From Sabellastarte sp. h YS-2021 (lineage: Eukaryota > Annelida > Polychaeta > Sabellida > Sabellidae), in NCBI GenBank assembly GCA_964017235.1, contig OZ024931.1:106534221-106598220 (forward strand): a DNA stretch of 64,000 bases, in the 5' to 3' direction. The translations under genes were made by a program, and so were the position numbers. Below, one piece after another: positions 10,201 through 22,200 of this stretch; position 1 is the stretch's first letter, and every line of letters starts with the position of its first letter. The notes under the pieces are model-generated. The model saw only the letters and a program-made list of their open reading frames with translations. It searched no databases and had not been told where the DNA came from.

Positions 10201-13200
10201 AAAACCTCAGGGCCCGCACGGGACACAGGGTCCTGTCTTCTTTAAACTGTCTATCTACAATGGTAGTCAAAGCAGGAATAGTCACTGGTGACACACTTTG
10301 AGAACCTTCTCTTGCTAGTTGGTTTTTGGCTATGAAATCAGAAGAAGGGAACAAGGCTACCTTTTCCCATTGGCCTAAATTAGCTACTTTGTTAGCGACC
10401 CAGGCATGGATTTCGCTGCGGCGCTTGCCGGAGGCCAAGGCTAGCAAGAAAGCAGTTTTGAGAGTAAGATGTTTGAGGTCTGAGTCTTTCATGGGCTCAA
10501 ATGGTGCTTTGGTGAGCTCGTTAAGGACAACAGAAAGGTTCCACTTGGGTAAATTTCTGGAACTTTTAGGACGATCCCTGTGAAAACTGGAGAGTAACCT
10601 ATGAAGGTCTGCATTGTGTGCAATATGTTGGGCCGTTGGGCCCAAAGTGTCAACGATTGCAGTCCTGTAACCATCAATGGTCGAGGGGCGCCTGTTTAAG
10701 TCTTGGTACAGATACATGAAGAAATCTGAGATTTGTTTCACAGATGGAGTGGAGAAATCCACCGAATTTTCTCTGCACCATTTTTCAAATAGGGCCCACT
10801 TTGATTTGTAGATGGTCCTTGTTGATGACCGCTGAGGGGCAGCAATTCTCTCTGCCACCTCCACAGAGAAGCCTTGTTCCTGGAGTTGCCCGCTCCTAGA
10901 CACCAGGCGTGGAGGTTCAGGTGCTGGGGGTTGTTGTGGAACACCAGCTTGTGGGACTGTTTGCGTAGGGTTGTTGACACTGGGAGTTGCAGTGGGATCT
11001 CTGTTGAGAGCTGCACTAGGTCCCAAAACCAGGGCATCCCTGGCCAGCCTGGGGCTATTACGATGATCAGGCAATGACACTGCCTGATCTTTTGGATCAC
11101 CTTGTGAAGGAGAGCCGTAGGAGGGTACGCATAGGCCGTGAGGTTGGTCCAGTTTATGTTCAGAGCATCTATGTCCCAGGCCTTTGGGTCTGGGATAGGA
11201 GACACGTATAGAGGGAGTTTGTGGTTCAGGTGAGTGGCAAATAAGTCTACATGAGGTGTGAACCACTTTTGGCAGATCTGTTTGAAGACCTGTGGGTGCA
11301 GAGACCATTCTGTTGACTGCACTTGGTTGGACCTGGAGAGCAGGTCGGCCATCACATTCAGGCACCCTGGAATGTGCCTGGCTTTCAATGTTATGTGGTA
11401 GTGATGGCACCAGGTCATGATCTTCCACAGGAGAGCACACAGTGTGTTCCTCCTTGTTTGTTGATGTAGGCTACCACTGTTGAGTTGTCCGTCGCAACCA
11501 ACACTGTTTGATTCTGGCACTGGTCCTTGAAGTCTCGAAGGGCCAGGGAGACCGCCTTCAATTCTAGGACATTTATGTGTAGCCTTTTTTCCCGATCCGA
11601 CCACAGACCCTTTGTAGAATTTTGGTCTAAGTGAGCGCCCCAACCTTCGTTTGAGGCGTCGGTAAAGAGTTGGATACTGTGGTCTTTGGGATGAAGGTCT
11701 GCACCTTTCATCACATTGGAGGGATTTTGCCACCAATCCAGGTGGGCTGCAATGGCTTCTGTCCAGGGAAGGAGGTTGTCCAGCGACTGAGGATATCTCC
11801 AGTGCTCCTTGAGGTGAAACTGAAAGGGCCTCATGTGAAGGCGTCCCTCCGGGACCATTTTCTCCGTTGAGGCTAGCAACCCAATTAGAGACATCAAACA
11901 TCTTGCAGTCAAAACACGTTTTGACTTGAGTCGTAGGATCAAATCCTGAAGTTTGAGCCATCTCTCTTGAGTGGGTTTTACAAGGGCTGAATCTAGGTGG
12001 TATTCGTAGCCCACGAACGAAAACACCTGAGTAGGTTTCAGTTCTGATTTTTCCTGATTTAATATCCACCCCAAGGACTGAGTTAGGTCTACCACTGCCT
12101 GAGTGTTCACTTGGGCTTCCTCCTGAGACTGGGACCTGATCAGCCAGTCGTCCAGGTATTGGTGAATTCTGAGTCCTCTTGAGAGGGCCATTAGTTTCAC
12201 TTCCTTTACGATCATTGTAAAGACCTGGGGGGCTGTGGCTAGCCCGAACGGGAGGGAGGTGAACTGGAACACCTGAGCCTTGTAGCAAAACCTTAGGTAT
12301 TTCCTTGAGCTTGGGTGGATGGGGATGTGCAGGTAAGGGTCCGACAGATCTATCGACGATACCCACTCCCCTGGAATCAGGGAGGTCCTGATGGACTCTG
12401 GAGTTTCCATTTTGAACTTTTCTATGTGTAGAAAAGTGTTGAGCCTGCTTAAGTCTATGACTGGCCTCCACCTTTGGTGAGGCTTCGGAACTAGGAACAG
12501 GCGACTGTAAAACCCGAGAGATTTTACATTGTCTATCCTTTCGATAGCGTTCTTTGACAGGAGAGACTGGATACAAGTAGCCAAGGCTTGGTCTTTTTGT
12601 TGGGCCTTGTACTCTGACAGAATCAGAGGAAATCTGATCAAGTTTGGCTTTGAACGGAATGGCAGAACGTAGCCATTGGTGATAATGTTTAACACGTTTT
12701 GAGAACATTTGTTTGTGAGCCAGTCTCTCCTGAAAGAACGGAGGCGACCTCCTACTGGTGGACTGAGTGAGGCTTTGGAGGAGTCATTGGGGAGGGGGGT
12801 TTCCACGCCCCCTTCCTCTATTGTGGGGTCGAAAACGACCCCTGGAGCCTCTGAAGTTGGATTTTCCTCTTCCCGAGGGAAAGGACCGGTTACTGCTTTG
12901 AGAGGTATTGCCCCCATAGGGACGTTTCCTGTAGGAGCCTCTTTTCTTGTGGGGACCACGAAAGGGCTTATTCTGGTAGGGTACAAACCCTGAGAATCTT
13001 TTGAGGTGCTTTTTTTGAGAAGGAAGTCCTCACCTTCCTTCACTAATTGAGACTCGAACAAGGAAGGGCCCCAAAAGGACGAGTTCCTGAGTTCTTGACG
13101 TCTCGTTTCTCCTAATTGTGGATGTAATAGAGTCATATCGGCTTCACGTCTGAGCAAGCCGGTATTAGCCATAGAGTATAATTCCCTCTGCAAAATATGG

Positions 13201-16200
13201 GCTAGAGATTTGCTGAGGCAAGTGAGGGCCCTGTGTTGGACAAGTACTGTCTTGTTCCAAAAATCTAAGTAGTCAGCTACTTCCTCATATCCGCGCTTTG
13301 CCGCTTTCTCAGGATTGGCACCTTTCTGAATCTGAGATTTTATCTTCTTGACCGTAGATTTGATGCTATGTTGGCATTTTTCCAATGAAGCATTGCAAGA
13401 AGAGGAGGTTTTGGCAAATGCAGCGGTGAAGTTGAGGGTAGAAATATTTTGTCTAGCCTGAAGTTCCAGCTCCTTGAGAACTGGCAGGGGAACTCTGGCT
13501 ACTGGGGGCCCAGAAGGTCTAGGAGTAATACAGATCTTAGCGAAGTCCGTATTCAACTCCTGAATTTTGTCCTGAAAAGTTGGTTGTCCCACCTTGTACC
13601 ACTTTGAAGTTGAGGGAGGAGGCTTGACATATTTTCCCTCAGATAAATTGGCAGCCTTAAAGTCATGTTGGAATTTATCAAAGGCGTCCTTGATAACTGA
13701 GCTAAGTGGAAGGATAGAGGAAGGACCTCTAGGTCTGAGCTCTTGACGGCCTTTTTCATCATCCAGACCCAACACTGAAGTGGACGACCTGGACATAGAT
13801 TCCCTGGGATCAGGGAGAGACAGAATACGCCTGAAGGTGTCTACCTCTTCAGAGTATTGTGAGGGCATGTCAGACAAAGCTACTTCCCTATAATAAGGGG
13901 GGTCTGGATCATGTTGTGGGAGGTCTTGATCAGAAGCTACTCCTGAGGGCTGAGCCCTAGAGGGCTTAGAAGACCTGTGTCTGGCTACAGGGGAGTGATC
14001 CTCCTCTGAGGAAAATGACACGTATCTAGATCTTGATTTATGTTTACTCTTGTCAGAGTGTTTTTTGGATCTAGAAGAAGGGATCCGAGGTTCATCAGAA
14101 TCCTCAATTAGTTGGTCCGAGGCAGAGCTCGGGTCAACTGGCTGCTTATGGCTTTGCTTTTTGTGAGAGTACGAGACCTCTTCGGGATGACCTTCAGAGG
14201 GGGCAACGTACTGATCCGAGGAAGGTTGAGTAGATACTAGACACGGAGGAAGTGCTGGACCGAAGTCCACATCCATATCCTCGCTTGGGATGTTAGTACC
14301 AGATCTCGGAGGGGGCAAATCCAGAGGGGCAGCAGTATTACTGGACAAGCCAGGTTTTGAAGCAAGAAGAGAGGACTCTACCTCGACTTTCTGTTTTGCA
14401 GCCAACTCCTCTCGGAGTGACTGAAAAGCTTCCAACATGGATGCCTGGAAGGTACCCATTTGCTGCTGTAAATGAATATTTAAGGAATCACCGAGTGATT
14501 TCTCTATGTTTTTCTGGATTTTATTTTGCAAAGCCGTACCAGGGGTGGGTGGAATAGTCTTGGCTGGCGTTTTCAAGGACAGGGAACTGAAGGCAAGAGG
14601 TTGTGGACAGGGGGGTGAGGTAAAAAGGCTATCAGCAGCACACTCGAGGTCTGCATTGGATCCAGTGAAGGAATCCCCGTCGCCTTCACCCAAAAGATCT
14701 AGTTCATCTTTGGAACTAGTTGCCGCTTTTTGCTTTTTCAAATACCGCTTCCGGTTTTGAATTTTCTGTAATTGCTCATCTGTGAAAGACGTGCAAATTT
14801 CACAAGGGGTTTCAAAGGTGACACAGGGGTCATCTCCCTTGCCAGCCTCCCTACAGGTAGGGCAGAAATTATGTGTATCAAAACTAAAGCAGAAATGGCG
14901 GCATTTCTGAGCTCTCGGTTTGTCTTTATTTGCTTGATGTGTCGACATTTTATACGCAATAAAAAGACGTACAATAGAATTGCCTGAACCGAGGAAAGCT
15001 AAAAACACGCGAAAGTCAAGAAATACTTAAGGTGTGAAAATCAGAATTTTACAGAATGATCTATAGCATATAATTAAAGAAATATGCAAATATTAGCCTC
15101 CAACAATAAGTAAGAACTGAGAAAAAAATAGAAATGTCTGTATATTTACAAACTGCTACCAGTCAATCGTGGCAACGAGAAAGTAGGACGATTGGTCAGA
15201 AGTTATCACGTGACGACAACTACCAGTATATCCGGTGGCTAACAAGAACTGTCTTTTTTTCTAAGACGTTGGCCCCGGGTGTGGCAACCCGAGAACAGCA
15301 TTAAGTCCCACATGGTAAGCTATTGTAGCGTAATAAAATTGAAAATTTTAATTACTTAAATGTAGCTTTTATAAGCTACAAGCTTACCATGTGGGACTGA
15401 ATGCTTTACTGGTTAAAAAAGACATTTATTCTTGGCCGTAGCCTCAGGTTGTCGTCACGTGATCTGCCCCGTTGTAACCACTTTTCTCATTGAGATTTAA
15501 ACCCATACCCCTCAGCTGTAATACAGCGGGGAGGCAGACTGACTCTCCTCAGTCCCACATGGTAAGCTTGTAGCTTATAAAAGCTATATTTAAGTAATTA
15601 AAATTTTCAATTTTATTGTGCTACAATAGCTTACCATGTGGGACTGAATGCTGAATCCAACCGTCCGGAGGAGGGATTACAGCTGAGACTGGAAGATAAG
15701 TCTGTTTTTTCTTAGAATTTTGATAATAATATAAAAAATAGTAGAATGAGACATCGAAAATACCAGTCTGAGTCCCATTTACAGGGCCCCAATCCCGAAG
15801 ACTGGGCCAGTAGAAGCCAAAAACCTGAATGGATGACAGTGCTAAAAAACTGTCAGGGTGTTTGACAAGAAGTGGATGTGTACCCTAGGTACACAAGACG
15901 GGGTGAGTCCCAAGGACGATCACGGAAGAACCTGAGCTTAAGGCTCGGGTGTTGACTAAAATGACAACCTTAAGGTCCTAAATACAATATACAATTATGG
16001 TCTCGGACCTGTTGTGGCGCTACTACTGGTCCCAGATACAGATTGTTGTCATTGTCCGACCAAGTAAGATATTTGAGATAAAAATTGGTAAAAGTGTTGT
16101 GAGCTTTCCAGTGACAGACTTGCATGATCTGGTCCACCAACACCCCACTGTAAAACACCTTAGAAGCTGCGAAGGCCCGAATGTCATGCGCTTTGACTTG

Positions 16201-19200
16201 GACTAAATCCAAGGCTTGCTGGTCTGCTTGTTTATAACAAAGTAGGATGGTTTGTTTCAACCAAGAAGAGAGAGTAGCGGGTCTGATGTCTGAGGTATGT
16301 CCTTTCTTGAAGGAAATGAAACGGAGAGACCGTGGACCTCTTAGGTCCTTGGTTCGGTCCAGATAGTACCTCAGGGCCCGCACCGGACACAGCATCCTGT
16401 CTTCTTTGAACTGTCTATCCACAATGGTAGTCAAAGCAGGAATAGTCACCAGAGACACACTTTGAGAACCTTCTCTAAGTTCTCTTGCTAGTTGGTTTTT
16501 GGCTATGAAGTCAGAAGAAGGGAACAAGGCCACCTTTTCCCATTGGCTTAGATTAGATACTTTGTTTGCAACCCAGGCATGGATTTCGCTGCGGCGCTTG
16601 TCGAAGGCCAAAGCTAGCAAGAAAGCAGTTTTGAGAGTGAGATGTTTGAGGTCTGTGTTTTTCATAGGCTCAAAGGGTGCTTTTGTGAGCTCATTGAGAA
16701 CAACAGAAAGGTTCCACTTGGGGAGATTTCTGGAACTTTTGGGGCGATCCCTGGAGAAAACTGGAGAGCAACCTATGAAGGTCCTCATTATGAGCAATAT
16801 GTTGACCCGATGGGCCTAAGGTGTCAACAATGGCGGTCCTGTAACCATCAATGGTGGAGGGGCGCCTGTTTAGGTCTTGGTACAGATACATGAAGAAATC
16901 TGAAATTTGTTTCACAGATGGAGTGGAGAATTCCACCGAATTTTCTCTGCACCATTTTTCAAATAGGGCCCACATTGATTTGTAGATGGTCTTTGTTGAT
17001 GACTGCTGAGGTGCAGCAATTCTCTCTGCCACTTCCACAGAGAAGCCTTGTTCTTGGAGTTGTTCACTCCTAGACACCAGGCGTGGAGGTTGAGGTGCTG
17101 AGGGTTGCTGTGGAACACGTAGTTGTGGGACTGCTTGAGGAGAGTTGTCGACACCGGGAGCTGCAGTGGGATCTTTGTTGAGAGCTGCACTAGGTCCCAA
17201 AACCAGGGCATCCCTGACAAGCCTGGGGCTATTAGGATGATTAGACAATGGCATTGTCTGATTTTTTTTATCACCCTGTGAAGGAGAGCCCTTGGAGGGT
17301 AAGCATAGGCCGTGAGACCCGTCCAGTTTATGTTTAGAGCATCTATGTCCCAGGCCTTCGGGTCTGGGATGGGAGACACGTACAGTGGAAGCTTGTGGTT
17401 CAGATGAGTGGCAAATAGGTCCACGTGGGGGGTGAACCACTTGTGGCAGATCTGTTTGAACACCTGTGGATGTAGTGACCATTCCGTCAACTGCACCTGG
17501 TTCGACCTGGAAAGTAGGTCGACCATCACATTCAGACACCCTGGAATGTGCCAGGCTTTCAATGTTATTGAGAGTGATGGCACCAGATCATGATTCTCCA
17601 CAGGAGTGCGCACATCTCCGCTGAGTGTGTTCCCCCCTGTTTGCTTATGTAAGCTACCACAGTTGAGTTGTCCGTCGCAACTAGCACTGTTTGGTCCTGA
17701 CACTGGTCTTTGAAGTGTCTCAGGGCCAGAAAGAGAGCTTTCAATTCTAGGACGTTTATGTGAAGCCCTTTTTCCTGGGGTGATCACAGACCTTGTGTAG
17801 AACTTTGTTCTAAGTGAGCGCCCCAACCTTCATTTGAGGCGTCTGTAAAGAGTTGGATACTGTGGTCTTTGGGATGAAGGTCTGAGCCTTTCATCACGTC
17901 TGCAGGATTCTGCCACCAGTCTAGGTGTGCAGAGATGGCTTCTGTCCAAGGAAGGAGGCTGTCCAGTGGTTGAGGAAATTTCCAGTTCTCCTTGAGGTGA
18001 AACTGAAAGGGCCTCATGTGAAGTCGTCCCTCCGGGACCATTTTCTCCGTTGAGGCTAGCAACCCAATTAGAGACATCAAACATCTTGCAGTCAAAACAT
18101 GTTTTGACTTGAGTTGTAGGATAAAATCCTGAAGTTTGAGCCATCTCTCTTGAGTGGGTTTTACAAGGGCTGAATCTAGGTGGTACTCGTAACCCACGAA
18201 CGAAAACACGTGAGTGGGATTCAGTTCTGATTTTTCCTGATTGATGATCCATCCCAAATACTGGGTTAGATCTACCACTGCCTGAGTGTTCACTAGGGCT
18301 TCCTCCCGCGACTGAGACCTGATCAGCCAGTCGTCCAGGTATTGGTGGAGTCTGAGACCTCTGGAGAGGGCCATGAGCTTCACCTCTTTTACGATCATGG
18401 TAAAGACCTGAGGTGCCGTGGCTAGTCCGAACGGGAGGGAGGTGAACTGGAACACCTGTGGCAAAATCTTAGGTATTTCCTTGAGAGAGGATGGATGGGG
18501 ATGTGAAGGTAGGCGTCCGATAGGTCTATCGACAATACCCATTCCCCTGGAATCAGGGAGGTCCTGATGGACTCTGGAGTTTCCATCTTGAACATTTCTA
18601 CATGTAGAAAAGTGTTGAGCCTGCTTAGGTCTATTACTGGCCTCCACCTTTGGTGAGGCTTGGGTACTAGAAACAGGCGACTGTAAAACCCGAGAGATTT
18701 TACATTTTCCACCCTTTCGATAGCGTTCTTTGACAGCAGAGATTGGATGCAATCGGCCAAGGCTTGGTCTTTTGGAAGGGCCTTGTATTCTGATATTATC
18801 AGAGGAAATCTGACCAAGTTTGGTTCTGAGAGGAATGGCAGTACGTAGCCATTGGTGATAATGTTTAACACGTTGGATGAACAATTGTTTGCTTGCCAGT
18901 CTCTGCTGAAAGAACGGAGGCGACCTCCTACCGGGGGACTGTTTGAGGCTTTGAAGGAGTCATTGGGAAGAGGGGTCTCCACGCCCTCTTCCCCTATTGT
19001 GGGGTCGAAAACGACCCCTGGAGCCTCTGAAGTTTTGTTTTCCCCTGTTGGAAGAAAATGATTGGTTACTGCTTTGTGAGGGGCGTTTCCTGTAGGAGCC
19101 TCTTTTCTTGTGGGGACCACGAAAGGGCTTATTCTGGTAGGGTCCGAAACCCTGAGAATCTTTTGAGGTGCCTTTTTATAAGAAGGAAGTCCTCGCCTTC

Positions 19201-22200
19201 CTTCAGCAACTGTGATTTAAACAGGGAAGGTGGCCAGAAGGACGCATTCCTGAGTTCTTGGTGCCTGGTTTCTCCTAAATGGGGTTGTAATAGGGTCATT
19301 TCGGCTTCGCGCCTAAGCAAGCCAGTGTTGCCCATTCAGTATAATTCTCTCTGGAGAATATGGGCCAGGGATTTACTAAGGCAAGTTAAGGCCCTGTGTT
19401 GGATTAGGATGGTTTTATTCCACAAATCCAGATATTCACAGGCTTCCTCATATCCACGTTTCGCTGCTTTTTCAGGGTCGGCACCTTTCCTGATCTGAGA
19501 CTTGACCTTTTTGAAGGTCGCTTTCAAGCTATGTTGACACTTCTCCAGAGTGGCATTACAGGAGGAAGAGGTCTTGGCAAAGGTAGTAGCGAAATTGAGA
19601 GTGGAAATATTCTGTCTTGCCTGATGTTCCAATTCTTTGAGAATTGGCATAGGAACCTTGCCCATAGGAGCCCCAGATGGTTTAGGAGAAATACAAATCT
19701 TGGCAAAGTCTGTGTCCAGCTCTTGTATTTTGTCCTCAAAACAAGGCTGGCCTACCTTGTACCACTTGGCAGTGCAGGGAGGTGGTTTGATGTACTTACC
19801 CTCAGGTAAATTTGCTGCCTGGAAATCCTGATCAAACTTATTAAAGGCATCCTTGATGACTGAATTGAGAGGCAACATGGAGGAAGGACCTCTTGGCCTA
19901 AGTTCTTGCCTGCCTTTCTCATCAAGGCCCATGACCGTTGTTGAAGATCTAGGTAAGGATTCCCTAGGATCTGGAAGTTTTAGGATGCGTCAGAACGTAT
20001 CCACCTCCTCAGCATATTGGGATGGGATGTCAGACAAGGCTACTTCCCTGTAATAAGGAGGGTCAGGGTCATGTTGGGGGTGGTCCTGATCAGAGTAAGA
20101 CTTCCCAGAGGGCTTAGGGGACCTATGCCTATGTTCAGGGGACTGATCCTCCTCTAAAGATGAGGGTAAAAATCTGGCCCTCGACTTGTGTTTTGATTTA
20201 TCAGAGTGCTTTTTGGGCCTACTAGGGGCTGGTTGAGGGTCATCAGAATAGTCCAAGTAGTGGTCCGAGGCAGAGCTCGGATCCACAACATGGTACCTAG
20301 AAGAGTGTAAAGATTGTTTAGGTTTGGTCGAGGCAACCTTCGAGGGATCCTCGGCAGAACTACGGACTTGACCCGAGTCGTCTTCGAGGCGACTAGAATA
20401 CGAGTCGAGGCGAGGCGGAAGATCTGGGCCATACTCAACCTCCATTGACTCAATAGCACTACTGGACTTCAAGGGTTTGTCTAGATCTTTGGAGGGTGCA
20501 TTCGTTTTTGAAGCAGAAGAAGAGGTCTGATCCACCTCTCTTTGCTTGTGTAAAGATTTCTGAAAATCTTCACGAAGATTATTGAACGCCTCCAACATAC
20601 TGGCCTGAAAAGCCCCCATTTTCTGATCCATTTGTATGTCAAAGATTTCTCAAGATTAGCTTTTACTTTTTGTTGTAAAGCTGTACCTGGTATAGGCGGG
20701 ACAGTACGAGCAGGAGTTCGTAGTGATAAAGCCTCGAATGAAAGAGGTTGAGGACGAGGCGGGGATGTGAAGAGACAATTCGCAGCAACTTCTAAATCCG
20801 CTTGCGAGCCTCCATAAGCTTCCGAAGAATTATCACCAAATAGTTCGGAATCAATGTCTTCTGCTTTATTTTTGTCAGATTTCTTAGTGTAGCGTTTCCT
20901 GTGGGTGATTTTTGCTAGTTGTTCTTCAGTGAAAGAAGAGCAAATGGTACAGGAAAACAATAGAGTGACACACGGATCGTTGCCCTTGCCTGCCTCTCTG
21001 CAGGTAGGGCAGTAGTTGTGATTATCAAATGGGTGGCAGAAATGATTACATTTTGCTGTGCGAGGCTTGTCTTTACTAGATTGGTGAGACGACATGTTTT
21101 AATGCAATAAAAAGAATGCGAGTAAATCATCGACTAAAATACTCGCAGAAGAAAGCCGAGGCGAGCTCACAAAACTTAAAATAAGGACAAATTACAAAAG
21201 CAGAAGTGCTGAAAATTGGCCAGAATGTGCTTTATACAATAATAATTGAAATACATAAAAAGGGACGTATAACAATAAAACTGCACTGAGATATAGCTAG
21301 AAAACGGCAGTAAATACTTCCCAAAGACTGTAAAATGGCGGCGACCAAGGAGAAAAGTGGTTACAAAGGGGCAGATCATGTGACAACAACCTGAGGCTAC
21401 GGCCAAGAATAAATGTCTTTTTTTTTCTTAGACGTTGGTCGTAGTTCCTCGCAGCAACCAGTAAAGCATTCAGTCCCACATGGTAAGCTATTGTAGCACA
21501 ATAAAAGCAATGTTTTTCAAGTTATAAATGATTTAGTGTTGAGTAAAAATCTCAAAGTAGCTATTACTCGGCTATACAATGAGCTACAGGTCTGGAATTT
21601 CACTATGTTATAGCTGCCCAAAAATAGGTGAATAACATATTGAAACTAAATACTCTAAATGCAAGTTTTCAAGTTATAAGTGATTTACTCAACAGTGATA
21701 ACCTAAAAGTAGCTATTACTCAGCTATGCCATGAGCTACAGGTCTGAAATTTTACTATGTTATAGCTGATCCAAAAGTAGCTGAATAACATATTTGCACA
21801 AAATTCTCTAAATGCAATAGTTTTCAAGTTACAAGTGATTTTACTCATGATGGAAGTTACTGAAAAGTTCAAAAGTAGCTATTACTCACTTAGCTACTAA
21901 GATAGACACCCAAGTTACTCACCATGTTGTAGCTATGGAAAAAGTAGCTGAATAACATATTTTAACAAAATGCTCTAAATGCAATACTTTTCAAGTTATA
22001 AATGATTTAGTGTTGAGTAAGAACCTCAAAGTAGCTATTACTCAGCTATGCAATGAGCCACAGGTCTGGAATTTTACTATGTTATAGCTGACCCTAAAAT
22101 AGGTGAATAACATAAGAACTAAATACTCTACATGCAATAGTTTTCAAGTTATAAGTGATTGACTCAACAGCGATACCTAAAAGTAGCTATTACTCAGCTA

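Larger units (their letters stand above)
8965..15338 (-). mobile_element. DIRS-like retrotransposon, family A, nearly intact copy (A1)
   Basis: 6374 bp. The terminal inverted arms 9006-9155 and 15173-15322 show no mismatch that I could find over about 140 bp, implying recent insertion. On the minus strand: 5' repeat, one long Gag-RT-RNase H frame, a frame-shifted RNase H tail, a tyrosine recombinase, 3' UTR, internal complementary region and 3' repeat. There is no protease, DDE integrase or LTR. DIRS elements are copied by reverse transcriptase into a circular DNA that is inserted by the recombinase without target duplication, which agrees with the junctions seen. The right end touches A2 directly. 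The only clear break is a short deletion near 11430. Confidence 0.93.
15339..21506 (-). mobile_element. DIRS-like retrotransposon, family A, decayed copy (A2)
   Basis: 6168 bp in the same orientation as A1 and abutting it with no base between. The terminal arms 15388-15496 and 21343-21482 have diverged, and the left arm lacks a block of about 28 bases present on the right. Gag, RT, RNase H and recombinase are all recognisable but carry stops and frameshifts. The right flank GCAATG at 21507 continues the satellite-like repeat interrupted at 8964. A2 appears to be the older resident and A1 the later arrival. Confidence 0.9.

Noticed and set aside
10738..12708. 656-codon ORF on the minus strand of A1 as one gene
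   Set aside because: Only its last third (from about 11437) is homologous to RNase H-linker sequence. The rest is the off-frame shadow of the reverse transcriptase.
17784..18884. 366-codon ORF in A2 as an independent protein
   Set aside because: It is the second half of the A2 reverse transcriptase after a frameshift, preceded by off-frame sequence.
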